From: Methanomicrobiales archaeon
GTDB lineage: Archaea > Halobacteriota > Methanomicrobia > Methanomicrobiales > Methanoculleaceae
Assembly (NCBI GenBank): GCA_012511245.1
Contig: JAAZGM010000294.1
Coordinates: forward strand, 1-22,573
Length of the DNA: 22,573 bases
Reading direction: 5' to 3'
Shown in pieces: positions 7,277-14,637 of this stretch. The position numbers and the translations under genes are program-made. Under the pieces are notes generated by a model. It did not search any database, was not told the origin of the DNA, and saw nothing but the letters and a program-made list of their open reading frames with translations. Within the stretch, counting starts at the first letter, position 1. Each line of letters starts with the position of its first letter.

Positions 7277-7286
7277 AAAAAAAAGA
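7277..7286 (-). terminator. T-run terminator of ftr
   Basis: Starting four bases after the ftr stop, the minus strand has CTCTTTTTTTTG, an eight-base T tract (7277-7284). Archaeal RNA polymerase terminates at such oligo-T tracts without needing a hairpin. Confidence 0.65.
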
Positions 7287-7289
7287 GAT

Positions 7290-8198
7290 TTAGAGGTAGT
7301 CCGCAAGGACATCCTTCAGATCGAACCTGAACGGTCCGAGGCTGCCGCCGAAGTTCCCGGCGCTGATGAACTTCACGCCCGGCACCTTGGTTGCGGCCCG
7401 GATACCCTCCGCCATCGCGACCTTGACCGACTCCTCGTCGACGCCGTCGATGACGATCTCATAGATTGCCTTCACGCCATCGGGAACCTTGCTCCCCTCG
7501 ACCTTGTCCTTGAGCGTCGGGCAATATGCCTCGTTCGTGCTTGCGCCCATGAACTTGTATTTTTTGCTCCCAACCTTCGAGCCGCTCGCGACGATGCCGC
7601 CCGGGAAGGGCGTGATGACACCGCAGACACCGCTGATAGCATCGACCGCAGCCTCCGCCGCAACGAGCGCGGCCATCTGGTTTTCGCCCATGATGAAGAA
7701 GTTTCCGCCCGCAACACCCTTGATGGCGCCGAACTCCTCCTCACCGATATACTCGCCCTCCATGATCGGGATCGCCCAGACCGTCCTGCCGCCGACCTCG
7801 CGCTTCTCCTCGTAGCCGTCACCGAAGAAGTGGAGCTTGACCGGGAGCTTCTCTGCAACCTCGGCAACGACATCAGAAAGGCCGTCAAAGACCGCCGTCG
7901 TCGGCGCGGTGAGGATACACTCGGCAAGACGCTCCACGACCTGCTCCTTGAGCTTCTTCTTGCTTGCACAGATCAGGATCGCGTAGCCCGGCCGCCCGTC
8001 GGGGGTGTCGTCAGCGGAGACGAAGCAGTCGATACCCGCCTCCGCCGGACACCCGATGGTGGAAGTGGCAAAGCCGACGGCCTCCACTGCTGCCTTGTAT
8101 GCCCATTCTTCAGTGACTGCGGTGATGATGGGGCGCGCCACCCAGGTCGGGAACGCCTCTGCATAGGTATCATCGATAGTAACGCCATTCAATTCCAT
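7290..8198 (-). CDS. ftr: Formylmethanofuran--tetrahydromethanopterin N-formyltransferase
   Basis: The 302-residue cytoplasmic enzyme transfers the formyl group from formyl-methanofuran to N5 of H4MPT, the second step of CO2 reduction to methane. The start MELNGVTIDDTYAEAFP matches the family N-terminus, and TSTIGCPAEAGIDC, ETPDGRPG-like DDTPDGRPG, LHFFGDGYEE, GVAGGNFFIM, TPFPGGIVASGSKVGSKKY and SAGNFGGSLGPF follow in the family order. Length is close to the usual 297. The ATG at 8198 has GAGGTG upstream (8209-8214). The gene stands alone, with its own promoter and terminator, and is divergent from the fwd operon that makes its substrate. Identification is secure. Confidence 0.97.
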   Translation of the reverse strand: MELNGVTIDDTYAEAFPTWVARPIITAVTEEWAYKAAVEAVGFATSTIGCPAEAGIDCFVSADDTPDGRPGYAILICASKKKLKEQVVERLAECILTAPTTAVFDGLSDVVAEVAEKLPVKLHFFGDGYEEKREVGGRTVWAIPIMEGEYIGEEEFGAIKGVAGGNFFIMGENQMAALVAAEAAVDAISGVCGVITPFPGGIVASGSKVGSKKYKFMGASTNEAYCPTLKDKVEGSKVPDGVKAIYEIVIDGVDEESVKVAMAEGIRAATKVPGVKFISAGNFGGSLGPFRFDLKDVLADYL

Positions 8199-8208
8199 GG
8201 ATAGAATA

Positions 8209-8262
8209 CACCTCGTTTGCTACAGTGTCACGATATGGACAGAATAAAGTTTCTTTTTCTCC
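8209..8262 (-). promoter_or_regulatory. Probable ftr promoter
   Basis: On the minus strand, AAAGAAACTTTATTCTG contains a purine-rich BRE-like stretch followed by a box A-like TTTATTCT (8241-8248). Initiation about 25 bases downstream, near 8219, would give a leader of about 20 bases holding the GAGGTG Shine-Dalgarno sequence at 8209-8214. Prediction by eye. Confidence 0.5.
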
Positions 8263-8640
8263 CGGCAGCGGCACGACGCGCTGCCATAAGGCAGGGAAGG
8301 GGCAGGACCGGCGATGAGGATGGCAGGATAGTACAGCAGGGTGATTGCGGGCGCGGGGAACCAGAGGGATTTTCTCGATCGGATGCAGGCAGAACGTATG
8401 GAGAGTGGAAAACCAATGGATATAGAAACGGTCACCCCCTGAACCGCGCAACGGATTGCGGGGCTCCTGAAGCAAAGGACGGAGGATGAAAACAGATCCG
8501 CGGAGTCCTTCGACCAGCTCTCGACACCGGCAGCCGGGATCATCCACCGATTTTCATCAAGATGCCAGATTTACAATATAAGGGTTTTCTTTTCTTTTCG
8601 CCCCCGAGAGTGTCTTTGATGGCGATATTTTGAGCAACGG
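8263..8640. other. Intergenic spacer between ftr and the fwd operon, no gene supported
   Basis: This stretch lies between the divergent ftr and fwd promoters. Open frames exist on both strands, but they begin at unsuitable codons, lack Shine-Dalgarno sequences and have compositions unlike real proteins. GC content falls sharply after about 8560. A pyrimidine tract, TTTTCTTTTCTTTT (8585-8598), on the plus strand resembles an archaeal terminator, which would make sense only if a short plus-strand transcript arises inside the spacer. No tRNA or known RNA family was recognised. The divergent layout makes it the control region for the first two steps of methanogenesis. Confidence 0.45.
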
Positions 8641-8748
8641 GTCAACATAACAACCATTTTCTTTTATAATATTTTGAAGATAATCATAGTTCTGGAATAT
8701 AAGACTGCCGAATTTCAGAAAGTTTATGTATATTCTTTGACAATTCTT

Positions 8749-8781
8749 TTTATATCGATTTTTAATCGATCAGATCTGGTG
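8749..8781 (+). promoter_or_regulatory. fwd operon promoter with inverted-repeat operator
   Basis: CTTTTTATATCG supplies a box A (TTTATATC, 8749-8756) about 35 bases before the fwdG ATG. Overlapping and following it is a perfect inverted repeat, ATCGATT-TTT-AATCGAT (8754-8770), covering the region between box A and the likely start near 8779. A protein bound there would block TBP or the polymerase, so negative control is likely. A weaker alternative box A, TTTATAAT, lies at 8663-8670. GGTG (8778-8781) is the probable Shine-Dalgarno sequence. Confidence 0.6.
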
Positions 8782-8790
8782 CGTGATACC

Positions 8791-9063
8791 ATGGCATTTG
8801 CATTGCACATCAATATGGAAAGATGTACAGGCTGCAACAACTGCGTGGTGGCATGTCCGGTCAACGCTCTCGAGCTCCATACCGAAGATCCGGTAACCCA
8901 GGAGAAGATCTACAAGGTCAAAGATGGCAAAGCCATCATCCTTGATTTCAACTCCGAGCTCTGCGCCGGTTGCGGCGTATGCGTTGAGGCCTGCCCCTAC
9001 GATGTTATCAAACTTGCAGGACCTTGGGAAAGCCGGGCCAGGGCCCGAAAAGCAGAAGTCTAG
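8791..9063 (+). CDS. fwdG: Formylmethanofuran dehydrogenase ferredoxin subunit G
   Basis: The 90-residue ferredoxin carries two [4Fe-4S] motifs, CTGCNNCVVACP and CAGCGVCVEACP, separated by about 36 residues. FwdG-type proteins hand electrons to the formylmethanofuran dehydrogenase core. I chose the ATG at 8791 (MAFALHINMERC), which follows GGTG closely and matches ferredoxin spacing. A longer frame back to 8674 reads through the AT-rich promoter and encodes a hydrophobic extension that the family lacks. It is the first gene of the fwd-hdr operon, followed after 15 bases by fwdF. A generic 2[4Fe-4S] ferredoxin is the alternative, but the context favours FwdG. Confidence 0.85.
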   Translation: MAFALHINMERCTGCNNCVVACPVNALELHTEDPVTQEKIYKVKDGKAIILDFNSELCAGCGVCVEACPYDVIKLAGPWESRARARKAEV

Positions 9064-9078
9064 GAGTGATACTAGAAT

Positions 9079-10248
9079 ATGGCACTGTTTCCAAAGTATT
9101 CCAAAGTGCGGGAAGGCCAGAACGTCATCATGGAGCAGAGACTCCTGAAGGCGGTCAACAACCTGATCCTGAACGCCGAGACCTGTACGGGTTGCGGCAT
9201 CTGTGTCGACGCCTGCCCGGAAGAAGCGATTGTGCTCGGACCCGTCGGTGCAACACGGCGTGGGGCGATCAACTACGCTGAACCGGTAGATATCGACCCT
9301 GAGAAGTGTTCGTACTGTGGCGTGTGTGTCATCATGTGCCCCTTCAATGCGATGACACTCAAGATAGATGGAGAAGAACGCCTCCCGATCGTTGAGAAAG
9401 AGGGATTCCCCCAGTATGACATGATCTCCGTAATCGACGAGGAGAAATGCGACCGGTGCACTATCTGTGAGGAAGTCTGCCCACGTGACGCCATCAACCG
9501 CGACGTTCCCGCATTTGAAGGTGGCGACGAGGCTGGCAAGCCGCGCGAGACTGCCCTACAGACAAAGACCACGTTCACTGTCGATACTGAGAAGTGCAAC
9601 TACTGCGGCATCTGCGGCGAGCTCTGCCCGAGCATCACCGTCGTCCGCAAACCTGCAACCCCCGAGACGGGCAAGATCGACGGGGAAGTTCTCTGGGAAG
9701 AGAGCACCTGCGATGGATGTACCATCTGCGTTGAAGCCTGTCCTGAGGACGCAATCACCCTCGAACGTGAAGTCGTCAGCAGCAGGCTGCCCGGCAAGGT
9801 CAACATCGAGCAGGACAACTGCTGCACCTGCACCTGGTGTGTTCAGGTCTGCCCCACCGAGGCAATCACCGTTGCGAAGATCTTCGAGGGAGAGATCGAG
9901 ATCAACCCCGAGAAGTGTCCTGGCGGCTGCTCTACCTGTGTAGATGTCTGCCCCTGCAACGCGCTCTACCTGCCCACTCCCGTCCCTGCAAAGGACATGA
10001 AGGGGATCATTGAGCCGAACATCGCCATCAACAAGGACTTCTGTATCTTCTGCGGTGCCTGCGTCAACGCCTGCCCGAGCGAGGATGCGATCATCCTGCG
10101 GCGAACCGGTATCAGGATGCAGGACAGAGATTCCAACCTCTTCAGGGACGTCAAGGCGAAGCTGCTCACCACGAGGACATCGAAGGTGAAAGAAACCACC
10201 CCCGGAGAAGTCGAGGTCAAATTCCTGAAAGAAGCGGAAGAGGCGTGA
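9079..10248 (+). CDS. fwdF: Formylmethanofuran dehydrogenase polyferredoxin subunit F
   Basis: The 389-residue polyferredoxin has eight cysteine sets, enough for eight [4Fe-4S] clusters, starting near residues 36, 77, 124, 173, 211, 248, 280 and 322. In structures of Fwd complexes, FwdF forms an electron wire linking FwdABCDG units, and in Methanospirillum it connects to Hdr. The seventh set departs from the CxxCxxCxxxC rule: it reads CPGGCSTCVDVC, with three residues between the first two cysteines. The ATG at 9079 follows AGGAG (9062-9066). A later Met at residue 18 is possible but less well placed. The next gene, hdrC, begins 10 bases after the stop. Confidence 0.92.
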   Translation: MALFPKYSKVREGQNVIMEQRLLKAVNNLILNAETCTGCGICVDACPEEAIVLGPVGATRRGAINYAEPVDIDPEKCSYCGVCVIMCPFNAMTLKIDGEERLPIVEKEGFPQYDMISVIDEEKCDRCTICEEVCPRDAINRDVPAFEGGDEAGKPRETALQTKTTFTVDTEKCNYCGICGELCPSITVVRKPATPETGKIDGEVLWEESTCDGCTICVEACPEDAITLEREVVSSRLPGKVNIEQDNCCTCTWCVQVCPTEAITVAKIFEGEIEINPEKCPGGCSTCVDVCPCNALYLPTPVPAKDMKGIIEPNIAINKDFCIFCGACVNACPSEDAIILRRTGIRMQDRDSNLFRDVKAKLLTTRTSKVKETTPGEVEVKFLKEAEEA

Positions 10249-10258
10249 GGGATAGCCA

Positions 10259-10840
10259 ATGGCAGTAAAGAAAGATTACAAAGATCAGAAACTCGCTGAG
10301 AAACTCCGGGACAGGAAGTACTACATTCCTGACAGCAACCCCGGGTTCATCAAAGAAGTGGAGAAGATCGGGCAGACGCCCGCCCACATGTGCTACCAGT
10401 GCGGCACCTGCACCGGTTCGTGCCCCTCGGCACCCCGGAGTTCGTACCGTATCCGGCTGTTTATGCGCAAGGCGGTCCTCGGCCTCGAGGAAGAAGTCCT
10501 CACCGACCCCGACCTCTGGCTCTGCACCACCTGCTACAGCTGCACCGACCGGTGTCCTCGTGACCTCGCGCCGACCGACACGATCATGGCGATGAGGAAC
10601 CTTGCGTTCAAGCGGGACATCGTGCCGCGCAACTTCCTCAAGACAGCCCAGCTGATCTACCAGACGGGTCACGGCGTCCCGAACAACGACGCGAACCGGG
10701 CTGCACGATTGAAGCTCGGCCTCGAAGCAGATCCCGAGACGACGCACAAGCACCCCGAGTACCTGCCTGGTATCAGGAGGATCCTCGACCACTACAAACT
10801 CAAAGAGAACGCGGACAGAATCCTCGCGGAGGGAGAGTAA
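10259..10840 (+). CDS. hdrC: CoB--CoM heterodisulfide reductase subunit C
   Basis: The 193-residue subunit carries two [4Fe-4S] clusters that relay electrons from HdrA to the HdrB active site. The motifs are CYQCGTCTGSCP (Cys 45, 48, 51, 55) and CTTCYSCTDRCP (Cys 89, 92, 95, 99). The remainder is soluble, with no membrane segments, so it belongs to the cytoplasmic HdrABC system and not the membrane-bound HdrDE type. The ATG at 10259 follows GAGGGATAGCC. It sits directly after fwdF, which is notable because FwdF and Hdr interact physically in related methanogens. The order hdrC-hdrB matches the usual hdrCB pair. Confidence 0.96.
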   Translation: MAVKKDYKDQKLAEKLRDRKYYIPDSNPGFIKEVEKIGQTPAHMCYQCGTCTGSCPSAPRSSYRIRLFMRKAVLGLEEEVLTDPDLWLCTTCYSCTDRCPRDLAPTDTIMAMRNLAFKRDIVPRNFLKTAQLIYQTGHGVPNNDANRAARLKLGLEADPETTHKHPEYLPGIRRILDHYKLKENADRILAEGE

Positions 10841-10844
10841 AACC

Positions 10845-11744
10845 ATGAGCAACAGACATCAGTACGCATTCTTCCTCGGGTGCATCGCACCGAACCGGTA
10901 CCCCGGTATCGAGGCGGCGTCGATCAAGACCAGCGCAAATGTCGGCATCGACCTCCTCCCCCTGAAGGGCGCAAGCTGCTGCCCGGCACCGGGAGCATTC
11001 GGGTCGATCGACCTGAACGTCTGGTATGCGATGGCAGCAAGAAACGTCGTCCTCGCCGAACAGATGAAGATGGATATCGCCCTGATCTGCAACGGATGCT
11101 ACAAGTCGATCTGGGAGGTCAACCACAAGCTCAAGCACAACGATGAACTCCGTGACGGAGTCAACGAGGTGCTCAAAGAGATCGATATGGAGTTCAAGGG
11201 AACCGTCGACGTCTGGCATCTTGCCGAGCTCTACTACGATCCGAAGATCGTGGGCATCGAGAAGCTCGCAGACAGTGTCACGCGCCCCCTGACCGGCACA
11301 AAGGTCGCCGTCCACTACGGCTGCCACCTGATGAAGCCCGGCAAGGAGCGTCACTTCGGCGACACCGAGAACCCGATGTGGATCGAGGAACTCGTTGCTG
11401 CCCTCGGTGCCGAGCCCGTCCAGTACCGCAACAAGATGCAGTGCTGCGGCGCTGGCGGTGGTGTCCGGGGCTACGATCTCGCACATGCGCTCGATATCAC
11501 CAACGAAAAGATGATCAACCTGCAGGAAGTGGGCGCGGATGCGCTGACCGAGGTCTGTCCATTCTGCCAGCTCCAGTACGACAGAGGGCAGATCGAGATC
11601 GAGGAGAAGTTCGGCGTCTCCTGGGGCCTCCCGATCCTGCACTACAACGAACTTCTGGGACTTGCTCAGGGCATGAGCCCGGACGAGCTCGCACTCGACC
11701 TCCATGCCATCGATGTTGAGCCATTCCTGAAGAAGATCCTGTGA
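10845..11744 (+). CDS. hdrB: CoB--CoM heterodisulfide reductase subunit B
   Basis: The 299-residue catalytic subunit holds the two non-cubane [4Fe-4S] clusters that cleave CoM-S-S-CoB. Both CCG domains are complete: Cys 13, 45, 46, 82 and 85 in the first (FLGCIAPNRYPG, GASCCPAPGAFGS, ICNGCYKS), and Cys 160, 200, 201, 238 and 241 in the second (YGCHLMKP, QCCGAGGGVRGYD, CPFCQLQYD). The spacing agrees with my memory of the Methanothermococcus thermolithotrophicus/Methanothermobacter enzymes. The ATG at 10845 follows GGAGGGAGAG and begins 4 bases after the hdrC stop. No missing ligand was seen, so the enzyme should be active. Confidence 0.97.
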   Translation: MSNRHQYAFFLGCIAPNRYPGIEAASIKTSANVGIDLLPLKGASCCPAPGAFGSIDLNVWYAMAARNVVLAEQMKMDIALICNGCYKSIWEVNHKLKHNDELRDGVNEVLKEIDMEFKGTVDVWHLAELYYDPKIVGIEKLADSVTRPLTGTKVAVHYGCHLMKPGKERHFGDTENPMWIEELVAALGAEPVQYRNKMQCCGAGGGVRGYDLAHALDITNEKMINLQEVGADALTEVCPFCQLQYDRGQIEIEEKFGVSWGLPILHYNELLGLAQGMSPDELALDLHAIDVEPFLKKIL

Positions 11745-11755
11745 GGTGCAAATAC

Positions 11756-13780
11756 ATGGCAGAAGTCAAGAAATACGAAGAGCCAAGAATTGGCGTTTAT
11801 GTGTGCCACTGTGGCACCAATATCGCGGGCTCGATCGATGTCAAGGCGGTAATGGAGTACGCAAGAACGCTCCCGAACGTCATCGTCGCTGATGATTACC
11901 AGTATATGTGCTCAACTCCCGGCCAGAACAAGATCGCGGAGGCCATCAAAGAGCAGAAACTGACCGGGATCGTCGTTGCGGCATGTTCACCCCGTCTGCA
12001 CGAGCCCACGTTCCGCGCTGCGACCAAGGAGGGCGGCTTAAACCCCTTCCGGTTCGAGATGGCGAACATCCGTGAGCAGAACTCGTGGGTGCACATGCAC
12101 CAGCCCGAAGAGGCTACCGAGAAGGCAAAGGACTCAGTCAGGATCGCCGTAGCCAAGGCATCCCTCCTCGAGGACCTCATCCCGAAGAGCGTCCCGGTAG
12201 AGAAGACCGCGATGGTCGTCGGCGGCGGCGTCGGCGGTATGCAGGCGGCGCTCGATCTCGCGAGTGCAGGCATCAAGACCTACCTCGTGGAGAAGGAGCC
12301 CACCATCGGCGGCAGGATGTCCCAGCTCGACAAGACGTTCCCGACGCTGGACTGCTCGCAGTGTATCCTTACCCCGAAGATGGTGGATGTCTTCCGGCAC
12401 GAGAACATCGAGCTCCTCACCTACACCGAGGTGGAGGAAGTCGAGGGATACATCGGCAACTTCGACGTGACCCTCAGGAAGAAGGCACGCGGTGTCATCA
12501 CACCGGAAGAAGCCACAGCCCGCGGCATCATCGGCGGCGGCTGTACCGGATGCGGCGACTGTGTTGAAGTCTGCCCGGTCATCAAGCCGAACCCGTTCGA
12601 GCTCGGTATGGCACCGATGAAGGCGATCTACGTCTACCACCCACAGGTCTCACCGCTGATCTACACCGTCGACTTCGACTCCTGTGTCAAGTGCGGCCTC
12701 TGTGTCGATGCATGCGGTAATGAGAGGAAGGCCATCGACCTCGATGCAAAGGACGAACTCATGACCGTCAAGGTCGGAACCGTCATCCTTGCCACGGGAT
12801 ACGAGATCTTCCCGATCGAGAAGAAGTTCGAGTGGGGCTACAAGAACTACGACAACGTCATCACCTCGCTTGAGTTCGAGCGGTTGATCTGCGCATCCGG
12901 CCCGACCGGCGGTCACCTTATCCGCCCAAGCGACGGCGAGACTCCGAAGAAGATCGCGTTCGTCCTCTGTGCAGGATCCCGTGACAACACCGGCGTCGGT
13001 AAGCCGTACTGCTCGCGGTTCTGCTGCATGTACTCGCTCAAGCACGCCCACCAGGTCATCGAGAAGATCCCCGGCGCGGTTCCCTACATCTTCTACATGG
13101 ACATCCGGTCCTTCGGCAAGATGTACGAGGAGTTCTACTACCGCATCCAGGACGAGGGTGCAAAGTTCATCCGCGGCAGGGTTGCAAGCATCCTCGAAGA
13201 CCCGGTGACCAAGAACCTCCACGTCAACGCGGAGGACACGCTGCTCGGACGGCCGATCGATATGGAAGTCGATATGGTTGTGCTTGCAGCAGCCATCCAG
13301 CCCACCGCCGAGACCGAGAAGACCCGGAGGCTCTTCGGTGTCTCCTGCTCGCAGGACGGCTGGCTCCTTGAGGCCCACCCGAAACTGAACCCCTGCGGCA
13401 CCACCACGGCAGGTGTCTACCTCGCCGGTGTCTGCCAGGGACCGAAGGATATTCCTGACACGGTCGCCCAGGCAGAAGGCGCAGCATCCGCAGCATCCAT
13501 CCCGATCCACCGGGGTGAAGTCGAGCTTGAACCCTACTTCGCCGTCTGTCTTGAGGACAAGTGCGCCGGATGTGGGATGTGTGTCTACCAGTGCCCCTAC
13601 GGCGCCCTCTCGCTCATCGAGAAGGACGGCCGCACGGTCATGCATGTCACTGAGGCCAAGTGTAAGGGCTGCGGTACCTGCGGAGGGTTCTGCCCCGGCG
13701 GCGCCATCTGGATGCAGCACTTCACAACCCCACAGATCGTCGCACAGATCGACGCATTCCTCCTTGGAGGTGAACAGTAA
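11756..13780 (+). CDS. hdrA: CoB--CoM heterodisulfide reductase subunit A (FAD, electron bifurcation)
   Basis: The 674-residue flavoprotein splits electron pairs between ferredoxin and heterodisulfide. Visible are an N-terminal VCHCGTNIAG segment (about 15-24), the FAD dinucleotide motif VVGGGVGGMQAALDLASAG (about 154-172), conserved GGRMSQLDKTFPTLDC, an inserted ferredoxin region CTGCGDCVEVCP plus CVKCGLCVDAC (about 263-320), a CAGSRD/YCSRFCC segment, and a C-terminal 2[4Fe-4S] domain (CAGCGMCVYQCP, CKGCGTCGGFCP). I chose the ATG at 11756 after GAGGTG; an ATG at 11741 precedes the Shine-Dalgarno sequence and overlaps the hdrB stop. The linker before CTGCGDC, GVITPEEATARGIIGGG, seems longer than in the forms I remember. 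Confidence 0.96.
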   Translation: MAEVKKYEEPRIGVYVCHCGTNIAGSIDVKAVMEYARTLPNVIVADDYQYMCSTPGQNKIAEAIKEQKLTGIVVAACSPRLHEPTFRAATKEGGLNPFRFEMANIREQNSWVHMHQPEEATEKAKDSVRIAVAKASLLEDLIPKSVPVEKTAMVVGGGVGGMQAALDLASAGIKTYLVEKEPTIGGRMSQLDKTFPTLDCSQCILTPKMVDVFRHENIELLTYTEVEEVEGYIGNFDVTLRKKARGVITPEEATARGIIGGGCTGCGDCVEVCPVIKPNPFELGMAPMKAIYVYHPQVSPLIYTVDFDSCVKCGLCVDACGNERKAIDLDAKDELMTVKVGTVILATGYEIFPIEKKFEWGYKNYDNVITSLEFERLICASGPTGGHLIRPSDGETPKKIAFVLCAGSRDNTGVGKPYCSRFCCMYSLKHAHQVIEKIPGAVPYIFYMDIRSFGKMYEEFYYRIQDEGAKFIRGRVASILEDPVTKNLHVNAEDTLLGRPIDMEVDMVVLAAAIQPTAETEKTRRLFGVSCSQDGWLLEAHPKLNPCGTTTAGVYLAGVCQGPKDIPDTVAQAEGAASAASIPIHRGEVELEPYFAVCLEDKCAGCGMCVYQCPYGALSLIEKDGRTVMHVTEAKCKGCGTCGGFCPGGAIWMQHFTTPQIVAQIDAFLLGGEQ

Positions 13781-14206
13781 ATGGCAGACGAGAACTGGAA
13801 ACCAAAGATCATCGCTATCATCTGCAACTGGTGTTCCTACGCCGGTGCGGACCTTGCCGGCGGCGCCCGTATTCAGTACCCGCCCGACATCCGTGCCGTC
13901 CGCGTGATGTGTACGGGTCGGGTCGACCCGCTCTTCATCATGAAGGCATTCCAGGATGGAGCAGACGGGGTGCTGGTCTCCGGGTGCCACTTCGGCGACT
14001 GCCACTACCTTGAGGGCAACTATAAGGCAGCAAAGAGGATGTTCCTCTTGAAGAGTGTCCTCAAAAACATCGGTCTTGAGGACAAACGTCTCAGGATGAC
14101 CTTCGTCTCTGCATCCGAGGGTGCAAAGTGGGGGCACGTCATGGACGATGTCATCAAGACCGTCAGCGAGCTTGGGCCAAGCCCGCTCAAAGAGTTTGCC
14201 AGATAA
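13781..14206 (+). CDS. mvhD: MvhD-type [2Fe-2S] subunit (hydrogenase/formate dehydrogenase-Hdr adaptor)
   Basis: The 141-residue iron-sulfur protein links HdrA to its electron donor, either F420-non-reducing hydrogenase MvhAG or formate dehydrogenase FdhAB. Cysteines 15 and 18 (ICNWCSYAGAD), 44 (VMCTGRVDP), and 69 and 74 (SGCHFGDCHY) match the family cluster ligands. The ATG follows the hdrA stop directly and has GGAGGTGA upstream. No mvhA, mvhG or fdh gene occurs in the window, so the donor enzyme must be encoded elsewhere; in Methanomicrobiales lacking Mvh, formate dehydrogenase is the likely partner. Selenocysteine is not used at any of these positions. Confidence 0.93.
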   Translation: MADENWKPKIIAIICNWCSYAGADLAGGARIQYPPDIRAVRVMCTGRVDPLFIMKAFQDGADGVLVSGCHFGDCHYLEGNYKAAKRMFLLKSVLKNIGLEDKRLRMTFVSASEGAKWGHVMDDVIKTVSELGPSPLKEFAR

Positions 14207-14235
14207 TACACAATACAGACAGGGGATGAATAATA

Positions 14236-14637
14236 ATGGCAATCAGAGTGAATTTGATCACGGGTCGTACGATCCAGCAGGGGGTGTCGATGGAGGCGGG
14301 GAAAGAAAAACCCGCCTACACCGCTGCCTGCGGGATCATTGAACTCGACCCGGCGGACTTCAAGAAGCTCGGAGCTTTCCGCAACACGAACGTCCGCGTC
14401 ACGAGCGATTACGGCAATGTCATCGTCAAGGCGGTCGAGGCAACCCAGGGACCTCATCCGGGTGTGGCATACATCCCGATGGGGCCGTGGGCGAACATGG
14501 TCATCAACCCAAACACCTACTCGACCGGCATGCCAACGTTTAAGGGTACGCCCGTTACGGTAGAGGTCGCCAAAAATGAACCCGTCTTCAGCTCACTGGA
14601 ACTGGTGCGCAAGGGATGCAGGGGTGAACTGGCATGA
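14236..14637 (+). CDS. fwdD: Formylmethanofuran dehydrogenase subunit D
   Basis: The 133-residue protein is the molybdopterin-dinucleotide-binding domain that completes the FwdB active-site subunit; in many related oxidoreductases the two are fused. The start MAIRVNLITGRTIQQGVSMEAGKE and the later PHPGVAYIPMGPWANMVINP and TGMPTFKGTPVTVE segments match FwdD/FmdD. The ATG at 14236 follows AGGGGATGA after a 29-base gap from mvhD. The stop overlaps the fwdB start as ATGA, so the two halves of the pterin site are translationally coupled. Whether the metal is tungsten or molybdenum cannot be told from the sequence. Confidence 0.94.
   Translation: MAIRVNLITGRTIQQGVSMEAGKEKPAYTAACGIIELDPADFKKLGAFRNTNVRVTSDYGNVIVKAVEATQGPHPGVAYIPMGPWANMVINPNTYSTGMPTFKGTPVTVEVAKNEPVFSSLELVRKGCRGELA

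Noticed and set aside
8217..8489. A possible 90-codon gene between ftr and fwdG
   Set aside because: It begins at a non-ATG codon without a Shine-Dalgarno sequence, overlaps the ftr promoter, and its charged, glycine/arginine-rich translation is typical of random GC-rich sequence.
8674..8790. A longer fwdG with a hydrophobic N-terminus
   Set aside because: The extension runs through the box A and palindrome and is absent from FwdG ferredoxins; the ATG at 8791 is close to GGTG.
13781..14206. A possible selenocysteine site in the mvhD/hdrA/fwdB genes
   Set aside because: The relevant positions are ordinary cysteine codons and no in-frame TGA interrupts any of these genes.
12650..14242. A 530-codon open frame on the minus strand
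   Set aside because: It is antisense to hdrA and mvhD and shows no motifs, start signal or plausible composition.
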